DNA from: a virus
Strand: one strand, 5' to 3'
Length of the DNA stretch: 29,105 nt
Virus record (IMG/VR): IMGVR_UViG_3300027749_002255
Location: 1 to 29,105 of that record
This document shows positions 1 to 7,438 of this stretch, piece by piece (within the stretch, counting starts at the first letter, position 1; every line of letters begins with the position of its first letter). A program made the translations under genes and the position numbers. The notes under the pieces are model-generated. The model was not told where the DNA came from, did not search any database, and saw only the letters and a program-made list of their open reading frames with translations.

Positions 1-723
1 CGACAACTCAGGAAACATATTAATGAAGAAATTACCATATCTTTTGACTGCGCCTCACCGTTTGTCGCAACAGCACACGGACTCGTTTACACAAACGCAA
101 TCCACACTTCGAAAAAGTTCAGTGTTGTTATGGAAAAAGCCCCAGACAACAAAGCACTTGCAGGAAGCGATATCCCATTCCCATTCGAATCGGAGATCGG
201 CCGCAGACTTGTAATGGGTGATATTTGTCATTATGCTCCTGGTATGTTAAACAAAATTAAGAAAGAAGGTAAAACTTCTTGGGATAGTTTTGCTTATTCA
301 TTGTATATGGCACATAATGTACAATGTCATATCGAAGCGGTACAACGTGCTAATCATTATGCTGACATCGAAAGCGCAAGATTTAAACCAGACTGGCGTT
401 CATGGAAAAAACTTAACTCTAAAGAACTTGCTAGCGATCAATTTAGCGAATGGGTTCCACGTAATGTATTGTATTTTGATCGCTTTGTTGAAGAGTTATT
501 TAATACCAAAACATTAACAGAGGCCATGGAGATGTTAGAGCATCCAACTGCTAAAGCATTCTTGATTAGTATTGCTGGTGCTCGTAATACTACAAATGGA
601 CAAAATGATAATCTGTTTGGCGGTTTATTTGATGTAGAGGAAGTTACCCGTGCAGATGAGATTGATCTTTCAGATGCTAACGATGCTGCATTGCAGAAAT
701 TAAGTGACGACTTAGGAGAATAA
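1..723 (+). CDS. C-terminal part of a possible TGT/DpdA-like deazapurine transferase (start lies outside the window)
   Basis: The reading frame is open from base 1 to a TAA at 721-723, giving 240 visible residues with no start needed inside the window. An in-frame ATG at 130 is probably internal, because the codons before it read as good protein, including the segment SFDCASPFVATAHG. Also visible are MEKAPDNK, GSDIPFPF, GDICHY, a helix-like stretch with AHNVQCHIEAVQ, and an acidic C-terminal tail. The HNVxxHIxAVQ stretch recalls the C-terminal helix of tRNA-guanine transglycosylases, whose phage branch (DpdA) inserts preQ0-type bases into DNA. I see no catalytic Asp pair or zinc site I can assign, since the N-terminal half is missing. 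The main support for the role is the neighbourhood: a QueD-like gene and a QueE gene lie in the same run. The coding region is certain; the function is a moderate inference. Confidence 0.55.
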   Translation, partial: RQLRKHINEEITISFDCASPFVATAHGLVYTNAIHTSKKFSVVMEKAPDNKALAGSDIPFPFESEIGRRLVMGDICHYAPGMLNKIKKEGKTSWDSFAYSLYMAHNVQCHIEAVQRANHYADIESARFKPDWRSWKKLNSKELASDQFSEWVPRNVLYFDRFVEELFNTKTLTEAMEMLEHPTAKAFLISIAGARNTTNGQNDNLFGGLFDVEEVTRADEIDLSDANDAALQKLSDDLGE

Positions 724-724
724 T

Positions 725-1231
725 ATGATTAGAGATGGACACGATAATATTAATTTCTTTCATGGTACAGAAGTAGAACATACTCCTGCATACGGTAAGA
801 AAACTTTATTTGTTGTAGGTGTACAAAGTGTAGATGATATTGCTGCTAATCTAAACGGCTGTGAGCATATCTATTTTGGTGCTAATCAAAGTTTTCCTAA
901 CTATGACACCAATGCTCGAGGTTGGATAGACTGGGAAAATATGATCAAGTATTTTCTCGACAGGGATTATCAATGTACATTAGACATAGATGTTAAGTGT
1001 GTTGAAGGATTGTTAGAAAGTGGATTTACCGAGTATCATAACTTCATTCCAATGATTTCGGTGAAACTGCCCTATTTACAACAACTAGGTTATAATGCTA
1101 TAATTAAACTTGACGATAAAGACTTCAAGTCAACTAACCCTGGTGTGTGGTGTCATAGCCTACACAATTTATTAACCCGCGAGACCTTTACAGATTGGTC
1201 TCAATATACCAAAGACGAAGTAATTAAATGA
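725..1231 (+). CDS. Unknown phage protein inside the deazaguanine cluster
   Basis: A 168-residue protein with ATG at 725, placed just after the upstream stop and preceded by an AGGAG ribosome site at 714-718. I do not recognise a domain. Visible landmarks are HGTEVEHTPAYGKK near the N-terminus, the beta-rich stretch TLFVVGVQ, DIDVKC in the middle, and NPGVWCHSLHNLL near the C-terminus. The single His, Cys and Asp residues spread through these motifs could form an active or metal site, but this is only a guess. There is no signal peptide or membrane segment. Its stop overlaps the next start as ATGA, so it is probably translationally coupled to the QueD-like gene. Position between a possible transferase and a QueD-like protein suggests a role in making or inserting the modified base. 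Confidence 0.85.
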   Translation: MIRDGHDNINFFHGTEVEHTPAYGKKTLFVVGVQSVDDIAANLNGCEHIYFGANQSFPNYDTNARGWIDWENMIKYFLDRDYQCTLDIDVKCVEGLLESGFTEYHNFIPMISVKLPYLQQLGYNAIIKLDDKDFKSTNPGVWCHSLHNLLTRETFTDWSQYTKDEVIK

Positions 1232-1611
1232 ATGATCAATCAATGATTTATGTAAAGTTCCAGAAAGAAGGAATTCACTGCTACCCTGCTGCCGCAACTG
1301 ATCCTAAGTTGGCCACAGGCGACGAATATGATGTTAGTTTTCTTGGAACACCGCATCGACATATTTTCCACTTTAAAGTTTTTATCCAGGTCTTCCAAGA
1401 TGACCGCGATATTGAATTTATCCAGTTTAAGCGTTGGCTTGAGAAGTGCTACAATGATGGCATTCTTGAACTCAACCATAAATCTTGTGAAATGATTGCT
1501 CGTGAACTTAACACGACAATTACTGCAAGGTATCCTGGTCGTCAGACCATCATAGACGTAAGTGAAGATGGCGAGAATGGTGCCACACTTACATTTGTTA
1601 ATCAACCCTAA
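1228..1611 (+). CDS. QueD/PTPS-like T-fold protein, candidate 6-carboxytetrahydropterin synthase
   Basis: A 127-residue protein, about the usual length for QueD (roughly 120). Several features line up with the QueD/6-pyruvoyl-tetrahydropterin synthase T-fold in the right order: EGIHCYPAA at residues 14-22 in the place of the zinc-binding AAH motif; PHRHIFHFKVFI at 42-53 in the place of the LHGHNY strand; DIEFIQFKRWLE at 61-72, like the V-DF--LK segment; and SCEMIAREL at 86-94, like the PTxENIA helix with its conserved Glu. His18, His43 and His45 are the candidate zinc ligands. QueD turns dihydroneopterin triphosphate into 6-carboxytetrahydropterin, the substrate of QueE, which is encoded about 2.4 kb downstream. 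The start overlaps the upstream stop (ATGA). The assignment rests on motif order and context, not on an alignment, so another T-fold or unrelated role is possible. Confidence 0.6.
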   Translation: MNDQSMIYVKFQKEGIHCYPAAATDPKLATGDEYDVSFLGTPHRHIFHFKVFIQVFQDDRDIEFIQFKRWLEKCYNDGILELNHKSCEMIARELNTTITARYPGRQTIIDVSEDGENGATLTFVNQP

Positions 1612-1628
1612 TATTAGGAAAAACAAAA

Positions 1629-1865
1629 ATGGCACAGCCAAATTACATTCAAAAAACTCTTAAAATGAAACCTGAAGTTAATCGGATCTTTGATGATCTT
1701 GATGCTTGGTTAGATCATTGCCGGTTTAATCTTCTTCCCTACAATGAGAAAGATCTTTATCGTTCCAATGATTATCGTAGGTTCCAACAAGAACAAGAGT
1801 ACCTGCAACGTAAGGCACGTCGCGAGGCTTCTGGAAAACCACAGCGCGAATATCAGGATCAATAA
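1629..1865 (+). CDS. Small charged phage protein, unknown function
   Basis: A 78-residue protein preceded by an AGGAAA ribosome site at 1617-1622. It is rich in Arg, Asp, Gln and aromatic residues, with a central motif FNLLPYNEKDLYRS and a basic, glutamine-rich C-terminal helix (RRFQQEQEYLQRKARR). No domain or membrane segment is evident. Similar short proteins with a CRF-LPY-EKDLY pattern are, as I recall, common in T4-like phages of aquatic bacteria, without known function. Its TAA stop shares a base with the ATG of the glycosyltransferase (TAATG at 1863-1867), so the two are probably co-translated. Confidence 0.85.
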   Translation: MAQPNYIQKTLKMKPEVNRIFDDLDAWLDHCRFNLLPYNEKDLYRSNDYRRFQQEQEYLQRKARREASGKPQREYQDQ

Positions 1866-3040
1866 TGCGTAAACTGTATTATATGGGATTAGAGCCCTAC
1901 AAAGCAAGGTATACTCTACAGTTACAAGATTGGAATGTCGCTGTATTCAAGCGCCGTGAAATTGATTTTATAGTTGTACCTGGTGAAACACTCAGTAATG
2001 ATCAAGCAATTGTAACTGGTCAAGTATTAGATGCACATGGTCGTACATACTTTGGTATGTCGCAACTTATGAATCTAATTAAGATGATGAAAGCTGGAGA
2101 AATAAATGATGAAGATGTTATCTACTTTGAAGACATGTTTCAACCCGGAATTGAAAGTCTTCCGTATATTCTTAAGCAAATTGATTATGCTCACCGGCCT
2201 AGGATTTATGTTCGCTGTCTTGCTCAGTCCATTGATCCTGACGATTTTGTTCATGTATGGGATATGCAAGATTTCATGGGTCACTACGAAAAGATGGTTG
2301 ACTCATTTGTGGACGGAGTACTCGCAACTAATGAAGAAATGGTAATGCATATGAAGATTGCAGGCTGGAAGGCTCCAATCTATAATATCAGTGGATTAGC
2401 ATTTGGTAAAGCAGAAGTACGTAGTCGTGTAAAAACTATCAAACCGTTTAATGAAAGACAATTACGAGTTGTATTTTCAGCACGTTGGGATCAGGAAAAA
2501 CAACCTGATTTTTATATGGATTTGATTGAAGAATTTTTTATTCGTAATCCCGGTGTTGACGTAGAATTCTGTGTATGTAGTGGTGGCAAACTTAAATCAA
2601 ATAATGAAAGTTATATGCTACGTACACAAGAAATGGTCAAAGCAGGTAAACTTAAAATTTACGAAAACTTAGAAAAGAATGAATACTACGATATTGTTAA
2701 TGACAGCCGTGTAGTATTCAATTGTGCTTTACAAGATTGGGTCAGCAATACAGTTAGTGAAGCCGATGCGTTAGGATGTAATGTATTATACCCGGCATAT
2801 CGTAGTTTTCCAGAAACGTTTGCTAATGATCATACTCGTATGTACGTACCATGGAGCATTGATGATGCTCTAAATAAATTAATGATATTGTTGGGTAATC
2901 CACATCCTAACCTTGGCAGAATCAGTGATTACAACAATGGTACAATTGATCGTATTTGTAATATATTGCAAGGTATAGGTGGAGATATGTTGCGTATGGG
3001 CACTGACTATAGGAAACATACTCGTGAGTCAAAATACTAA
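1865..3040 (+). CDS. GT-B-type glycosyltransferase
   Basis: A 391-residue protein that looks like a two-domain GT-B glycosyltransferase acting in the cytoplasm. The N-terminal Rossmann half includes a segment reading DVIYFEDMFQPG near residues 84-95. The C-terminal half opens with RVVFSARWDQEKQPDFYMDLI around residues 201-221, the usual first strand and helix of the donor-binding domain. It continues to NCALQDWVSNTVSEADALGCNVLYP around 286-310, which matches the acidic EA-A-GCPV motif that contacts the nucleotide sugar. Sugar donor and acceptor cannot be read from sequence. The gene starts inside the upstream stop codon and its end overlaps the galE-like gene by 17 bases. A GT directly beside an epimerase suggests the pair makes and transfers one sugar, either to modified DNA or to a phage or host surface component. 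Confidence 0.8.
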   Translation: MRKLYYMGLEPYKARYTLQLQDWNVAVFKRREIDFIVVPGETLSNDQAIVTGQVLDAHGRTYFGMSQLMNLIKMMKAGEINDEDVIYFEDMFQPGIESLPYILKQIDYAHRPRIYVRCLAQSIDPDDFVHVWDMQDFMGHYEKMVDSFVDGVLATNEEMVMHMKIAGWKAPIYNISGLAFGKAEVRSRVKTIKPFNERQLRVVFSARWDQEKQPDFYMDLIEEFFIRNPGVDVEFCVCSGGKLKSNNESYMLRTQEMVKAGKLKIYENLEKNEYYDIVNDSRVVFNCALQDWVSNTVSEADALGCNVLYPAYRSFPETFANDHTRMYVPWSIDDALNKLMILLGNPHPNLGRISDYNNGTIDRICNILQGIGGDMLRMGTDYRKHTRESKY

Positions 3041-4040
3041 ACGAGTTATCATAACAGGTGCAATGGGCTTTATCGGTAGTCATACCGCTAAGGCCTTTCA
3101 GCAAGCTGGCTATTATGTTATTGGCATTGACCGAACATGGACTATTCCGGATGCTTCAATGTTTGTTAACGAATTAATCATTGACGACTTTGTAAATATT
3201 ACAGCGACGGCTGCCAATATAAACAATGTAGATACAATCATACACATTGCTGGTACTAGTTTAGTTGGTCCTAGTATTGCCAACCCCGGTGAATATTACG
3301 ACAATAATGTTGCAAAAACTAATCGTATGTTAGACGAATTATCTAAATTAGGTTGGAAAGGTACGATCATCTTTAGCAGTAGTGCAGCAACTTATGGTAA
3401 TGATTGTTCTGTTCCTATTGCTGAATATGCACAAGGTATCCCTGTAAGTCCATACGGTCACAGTAAGAAGATGTGTGAATACGTCATTGAAAGCCATGTA
3501 CAAGCGCATGGATATAAAGGTATTGCACTAAGATACTTCAATGCCTGTGGCTGTGATCCAGATGGTACACTAGGTAATAATTGGAATGATACACATTTAA
3601 TTCCAAAAGTAATACAAAGTGTGCTGGAGAAAAATGCATTAACCATAAACGGCAATGATTTTTTAACCAAAGATGGAACGTGTGTAAGAGATTACTTACA
3701 TGTATCTGATATTGCTAGTGCTCATGTACAATCCGTTGAACTTGCTAAAACACTTGACATCGGTACATTTGAAGCATATAATCTAGGAACAGGTCAAGGC
3801 ATTAGTAATTTAGAGATAGTTAAAGCAGTGGAATATGCTACTGGACTAGATGTTGATTATAAATTAGGTCCAAGAAGATTTGGTGATCCAGATGAGCTGA
3901 TTGCAGATCCAACTAAATTTATGTCAGATACTCAATGGCAACCTAAATATAGTCAATTAGAAACTATTGTATTGACTACCCTTAATTGGATGGAAAAAAA
4001 TAATATTAAAATTATAAAGGTTGAACATGTCGAAGATTAA
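3024..4040 (+). CDS. galE: NAD-dependent sugar epimerase, UDP-glucose 4-epimerase type
   Basis: An extended short-chain dehydrogenase that should interconvert a UDP-sugar such as UDP-glucose and UDP-galactose. From the chosen GTG start the protein has 338 residues, the normal length for GalE. It shows the NAD-binding TGAMGFIGSH at 11-20, the catalytic serine region IIFSSSAATYG at 115-125, the YGHSK catalytic Tyr144/Lys148 pair, LRYFNACG, and the GalE-like CVRDYLHVSDIA. I chose GTG at 3024 because an AGGA ribosome site lies at 3011-3014 and the Rossmann strand begins right after it. A GTG at 2979 would add 15 residues with no family resemblance. The start lies inside the end of the glycosyltransferase gene. 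Exact sugar specificity is not readable; other UDP- or dTDP-sugar epimerases are possible. Confidence 0.88.
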   Translation: MSQNTKRVIITGAMGFIGSHTAKAFQQAGYYVIGIDRTWTIPDASMFVNELIIDDFVNITATAANINNVDTIIHIAGTSLVGPSIANPGEYYDNNVAKTNRMLDELSKLGWKGTIIFSSSAATYGNDCSVPIAEYAQGIPVSPYGHSKKMCEYVIESHVQAHGYKGIALRYFNACGCDPDGTLGNNWNDTHLIPKVIQSVLEKNALTINGNDFLTKDGTCVRDYLHVSDIASAHVQSVELAKTLDIGTFEAYNLGTGQGISNLEIVKAVEYATGLDVDYKLGPRRFGDPDELIADPTKFMSDTQWQPKYSQLETIVLTTLNWMEKNNIKIIKVEHVED

Positions 4041-4884
4041 AATAGCAGAATTGTTTTATAGTGTGCAGGGTGAAGGACGTTATATGGGCGTCCCATCTGT
4101 ATTTTTACGAACGTTTGGCTGTAATTTCAAATGTCAAGGATTTGGTATGCCACGTGGCGAACTAAGTCGTGAGGTAGAAGATATTGCAGCACGTATTCAT
4201 TACTACGACGACTATAAAAAATTGCCATTAGTAAGTACAGGTTGTGATAGTTACGCAAGTTGGGATCCACGTTTTAAAGATTTAAGTCCAATGTTGACTA
4301 CAGATGCAATTGTAGAACGTATTATGGAGATACTTCCATTTGGTGAATGGCGTGATGAACATCTAGTTATTACTGGTGGCGAGCCATTGTTAGGTTGGCA
4401 AAAACAATATCCAGACTTGTTGAAACATCCTAAGATGCAAAGTCTTAAAGAGATTACGTTTGAAACAAATGGTACTATGCAATTAACAGCACCATTTAAA
4501 CAATACCTACATACTTGGAAATATCATCACGATTACGATTTCCATAGAGAAGTTACATTTAGTGTTAGTGCTAAACTACCGTGTAGTGGTGAACCGTGGG
4601 ATGAAGCTATTAAACCAGAACGTGTTTGCGAGTACGAAGAATACGGTACAGCATATTTGAAGTTTGTTATTGCTACAGAACAAGACTTTGCCGATGCCGA
4701 ATGTGCTATTGCTGCATATCGTAAGGCAGGATTTATTGGCCATATCTATCTAATGCCAGTAGGTGGTGTAGAAAGTGTGTATGCAATGAATAATAAGAAT
4801 GTAGCATTGTTGGCAATGAAACACGGTTTACGTTATAGTGATCGTTTACAAGTTCCGCTATTTAAAAATGAGTGGGGCACCTAA
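4027..4884 (+). CDS. queE: QueE-type radical SAM enzyme, 7-carboxy-7-deazaguanine synthase
   Basis: A 285-residue radical S-adenosylmethionine enzyme. QueE rearranges 6-carboxytetrahydropterin to 7-carboxy-7-deazaguanine, the step after QueD in preQ0 synthesis. The N-terminus YSVQGEGRYMGVPSVFLRTFGCN is characteristic of QueE, and the SAM-binding glycine motif VITGGEP follows in the middle, with FETNGT after it. The 4Fe-4S cysteines appear to be Cys32, Cys36 and Cys73. The last is followed by Asp as in the usual CDT, but 36 residues separate the second and third cysteines instead of two. ATG at 4027 is preferred over an in-frame TTG at 4021 because of the AAAGG ribosome site at 4016-4020. The gene overlaps the epimerase by 14 bases and ends in a TAATG shared with the next start. 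Confidence 0.85.
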   Translation: MSKIKIAELFYSVQGEGRYMGVPSVFLRTFGCNFKCQGFGMPRGELSREVEDIAARIHYYDDYKKLPLVSTGCDSYASWDPRFKDLSPMLTTDAIVERIMEILPFGEWRDEHLVITGGEPLLGWQKQYPDLLKHPKMQSLKEITFETNGTMQLTAPFKQYLHTWKYHHDYDFHREVTFSVSAKLPCSGEPWDEAIKPERVCEYEEYGTAYLKFVIATEQDFADAECAIAAYRKAGFIGHIYLMPVGGVESVYAMNNKNVALLAMKHGLRYSDRLQVPLFKNEWGT

Positions 4885-5348
4885 TGGGCATTCTAGATCA
4901 AGCAATTATACCAACTAAAGAAAATACAATGAAAAAATTTATTAAAAATTTATTCGGCATTGAAGACAAGCCAGTAAAAGTTGAAGAGCCAACAATACCA
5001 GAAGTTAAAGAAATAGCAGCAGTACCTAAAGCACCAAGAGTAAAGAAACAAAAAACAGCCAAAGAGATTGCCACAGAAAAGAAAGAACCCTGGGTAGCAG
5101 TTATGGACACTCATGTTAATAAAGATAATATCCGCAATGGCTTCTTTGAACTTGACTGGAACGAGTACTTTGTGTTACAATTAAGAACAGAAGGATATCA
5201 AGGTGAGACAGATGAATCCGTGGTCGATCTTTGGTTCCAGGACTTATGTAGAAATATTGGATCCGAAGCTGGTGTAAATATGGATCGTAGAGGTGCTGGC
5301 TATATTAATGTAAACAATCTAGGAAACGGAAGAACTGAGGTAAGTTAA
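4884..5348 (+). CDS. Conserved-looking small phage protein, unknown function
   Basis: A 154-residue protein starting at ATG 4884, which overlaps the queE stop (TAATG). An in-frame ATG at 4929, beginning MKKFIKNLFG, is a credible alternative start, so the first 15 residues are uncertain. The N-terminal third is a Lys/Glu/Pro/Ala-rich, probably disordered stretch. The C-terminal domain has the pattern NGFFELDWNEYFV followed by DLWFQDLCRNIG and ends at a glycine/asparagine-rich tail. I recall this FELDWN---FV pattern from proteins of T4-like phages infecting aquatic bacteria, but know of no function. No signal peptide or membrane segment is seen. Confidence 0.82.
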   Translation: MGILDQAIIPTKENTMKKFIKNLFGIEDKPVKVEEPTIPEVKEIAAVPKAPRVKKQKTAKEIATEKKEPWVAVMDTHVNKDNIRNGFFELDWNEYFVLQLRTEGYQGETDESVVDLWFQDLCRNIGSEAGVNMDRRGAGYINVNNLGNGRTEVS

Positions 5349-5975
5349 ATGAATAATATAATTGCAAATTTACAACTGCCCACTGATAGTCTTGACTACG
5401 ATGTATTATTTGATGCAGCAGCAGCAATAAAAAATGTGCCCGGTGCAGTATGTGAAATAGGAACACGCCGAGGTGGTAGCTTAAAATTTATTATAGATGG
5501 TTTGTTATCAGTTAACGATACTAATAGAAACGTTATATGTGTTGATCCGTATGGTAATATTGACTATCATATGTCAGATTCTCGCTTTGATAAAAGTGAT
5601 TATACCAATGATATGAGAAATGAGGCTATGTCAAACATATATGCCTATGTTGATAAAAAACCAATTAATGTAGTATTTTTATGTTTAGAAGATACTGAAT
5701 TTTTTAATAGATTCCAAGAAGGGTTTCCATTTTATCAAAATAATAAAATTATTTTAAATCAATATGCATTGGTATTTTTTGATGGGCCCCATGATAAATC
5801 CAGTATTGTTAAAGAAGTTGAATTTTTCTTACCAAGATCGGTTATAGGATCACAATTTGTATTTGACGATGTAAGTGATTACGATCATCAAGCAATTGAT
5901 GATATTTTATTACAAAATAATTTTAAAGAAGTTAAACGTACAAATAGAAAAATTTCGTACGTTAAGGTAAATTAA
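5349..5975 (+). CDS. Class I SAM-dependent methyltransferase, TylF/Methyltransf_24-like
   Basis: A 208-residue protein with a Rossmann methyltransferase layout. Motif I reads VCEIGTRRGGS near residues 35-45, with the acidic residue and glycines that bind S-adenosylmethionine. VICVDPYG follows as the second strand, then a predicted acceptor-side segment, ALVFFDGPHD and FVFDDVSDYD. The EIGxxxGGS plus DGPH/DDV pattern is typical of the Methyltransf_24/TylF group, many of which methylate sugars, though other substrates exist. ATG at 5349 abuts the previous stop, with GAGGTAAG upstream. The gene lies downstream of the epimerase, glycosyltransferase and queE genes, so sugar or modified-base methylation is plausible. 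The substrate is not evident. Confidence 0.72.
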   Translation: MNNIIANLQLPTDSLDYDVLFDAAAAIKNVPGAVCEIGTRRGGSLKFIIDGLLSVNDTNRNVICVDPYGNIDYHMSDSRFDKSDYTNDMRNEAMSNIYAYVDKKPINVVFLCLEDTEFFNRFQEGFPFYQNNKIILNQYALVFFDGPHDKSSIVKEVEFFLPRSVIGSQFVFDDVSDYDHQAIDDILLQNNFKEVKRTNRKISYVKVN

Positions 5976-6968
5976 ATGAACAAAACATATATTCTTGTAG
6001 ATACAGCAAACACTTTTTTCCGTGCTCGACATGCTACTCGCGGTGATCTTAATGATAAGATTGGTATGAGTCTTGCTACCGTATTAGGTAGTGTACGTAA
6101 AGCATGGCGAGACTTTAAAGGTGATCATGTTATCTTCTTTTTAGAGGGGCGTAGCTGGCGCAAGGATGTATATGCTCCTTACAAACGTCAACGTACAGAA
6201 GCTCGTGCTGCTCAAAGTCCAAGAGAAGCAGAAGAAGATCGTGTATTCTGGGAAACATTTGATCAGTTTAAAGATTACATTACCAACAAAACTAACTGTA
6301 CAGTATTACAGCATCAGCAATTAGAAGCTGATGATTTAATTGCAGGTTGGATTCAAAGTCATCCGGCTGACAATCATATTATTATTTCAACAGATGGAGA
6401 TTTTGCACAACTTATTGCACCAAATGTTCGACAATATAATGGTGTGATGCAGATTACAACTACACACGAAGGATACTTTGACGAAAAAGGTAAGCACATT
6501 AAGGATAAGAAAACAAATTTACCAAAAGGTGCACCTGAACCAGAATGGTTGCTTTTTGAGAAGTGTATGCGTGGCGACACCTCCGACAACATCTTTAGTG
6601 CTTATCCGGGAGTACGTGAGAAAGGGACAAAGAATAAAGTTGGTCTGCGTGAAGCATTTGCTGATCGTGAATCCAAAGGCTACTCTTGGAACAATCTCAT
6701 GTTGCAACGTTGGGCTGACCACGAAGGCGTCGAGCATCGTGTATTAGATGATTACACTCGTAATGTACTATTGTGCGATCTAACAGCACAACCAGATAAC
6801 ATTAAAGAGTTGATTAAAGAAACAATCAACACAGCCACAACGGCAGAAAAGAATATTCCACAAGTTGGAGTACGTTTGCTTAAACTTTGTTCCGAATATG
6901 ATCTAAATAAGATCAGTGAACAGGTGCAGAGTTATGCAGAACCACTTAACGCGAGATATATAGCATGA
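5976..6968 (+). CDS. FEN/T4 RNase H-type 5'-3' nuclease
   Basis: A 330-residue structure-specific 5'-nuclease that should remove RNA primers and flaps during phage DNA replication. The metal-binding acidic motifs are in family order: ILVDTANTFFRARHA at the N-terminus, EADDLIAGW in the middle, ISTDGDFAQL, and CMRGDTSDNIFSAYPGVREKG, which is the GD-SDNIPG loop that joins the second metal site to the helix-hairpin-helix region. The KGTKNKVGL segment fits the DNA-binding hairpin. Length is close to T4 RNase H (305 residues), and the arrangement fits that protein better than a bacterial Pol I 5'-nuclease domain. ATG at 5976 directly follows the upstream stop, with AAGG 9 bases before it. The last bases overlap the next gene (ATGA). 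Confidence 0.9.
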   Translation: MNKTYILVDTANTFFRARHATRGDLNDKIGMSLATVLGSVRKAWRDFKGDHVIFFLEGRSWRKDVYAPYKRQRTEARAAQSPREAEEDRVFWETFDQFKDYITNKTNCTVLQHQQLEADDLIAGWIQSHPADNHIIISTDGDFAQLIAPNVRQYNGVMQITTTHEGYFDEKGKHIKDKKTNLPKGAPEPEWLLFEKCMRGDTSDNIFSAYPGVREKGTKNKVGLREAFADRESKGYSWNNLMLQRWADHEGVEHRVLDDYTRNVLLCDLTAQPDNIKELIKETINTATTAEKNIPQVGVRLLKLCSEYDLNKISEQVQSYAEPLNARYIA

Positions 6969-7438
6969 ACGCAGTAATTTCAAAAGTATTGATTCCAAAT
7001 AAAGAATGGATCATCGAAGGCAATGGTAAGAAGATCGGATCTATTGCTAAGAATAAAAAAGGATATGTGTTTTTACGTAAAGGCAAAGCAGTGGAGATCA
7101 AAAGTTTTAAAGAAATTGTTGATCAACTAGCCACTGTTGATAGGAAGAAATCTAATACATTTGAAATAGAACCTCTTAATCATACCATTTATAACTATCC
7201 TTGCCGCACCAAACCCTACAATCCTGTGTATAATGTTAAATCAAGACTACCCTTATACACCAAGAATCTTAAAAGCAAGAGTAGATATTGTGCAGGCTAC
7301 TATGTTATTCAATTCCAAAAAGGATGGTTAAGAGCGTATTGCCCTAAACTAATTACACTCGAACGTAATCCATATCAGGGTCCATTTAAAACTTCACAAG
7401 AAATGAAGGCTGTACTAAACAGTCTTAATAAGGTATGA
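6965..7438 (+). CDS. Conserved-looking phage protein, unknown function
   Basis: A 157-residue basic protein with ATG at 6965 overlapping the nuclease stop. The N-terminus suggests a small beta fold (WIIEGNGKKIGSIAKNKKGYVFL). The C-terminal half has SRYCAGYYVIQFQKGW followed by YCPKLITLERNPYQGPF. The two cysteines of the latter part might be structural. I recall the same CAGYY---F-KGW / PKLITLERNPY-GPFK pattern in cyanophage-like myoviruses, always of unknown function. It sits between a replication nuclease and small genes, so a role in DNA metabolism is possible but not shown. Confidence 0.85.
   Translation: MNAVISKVLIPNKEWIIEGNGKKIGSIAKNKKGYVFLRKGKAVEIKSFKEIVDQLATVDRKKSNTFEIEPLNHTIYNYPCRTKPYNPVYNVKSRLPLYTKNLKSKSRYCAGYYVIQFQKGWLRAYCPKLITLERNPYQGPFKTSQEMKAVLNSLNKV

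Noticed and set aside
1240-1641. Minus-strand open frame of 133 codons opposite the QueD-like gene
   Set aside because: The plus-strand gene fits the operon with an ATGA overlap and has T-fold-like motifs; the antisense translation is Cys/Phe/Ile-rich and incoherent.
2979-3023. Upstream GTG start for the epimerase
   Set aside because: It adds 15 residues unlike the family and lacks a ribosome site, while GTG 3024 has AGGA and begins right before the Rossmann strand.
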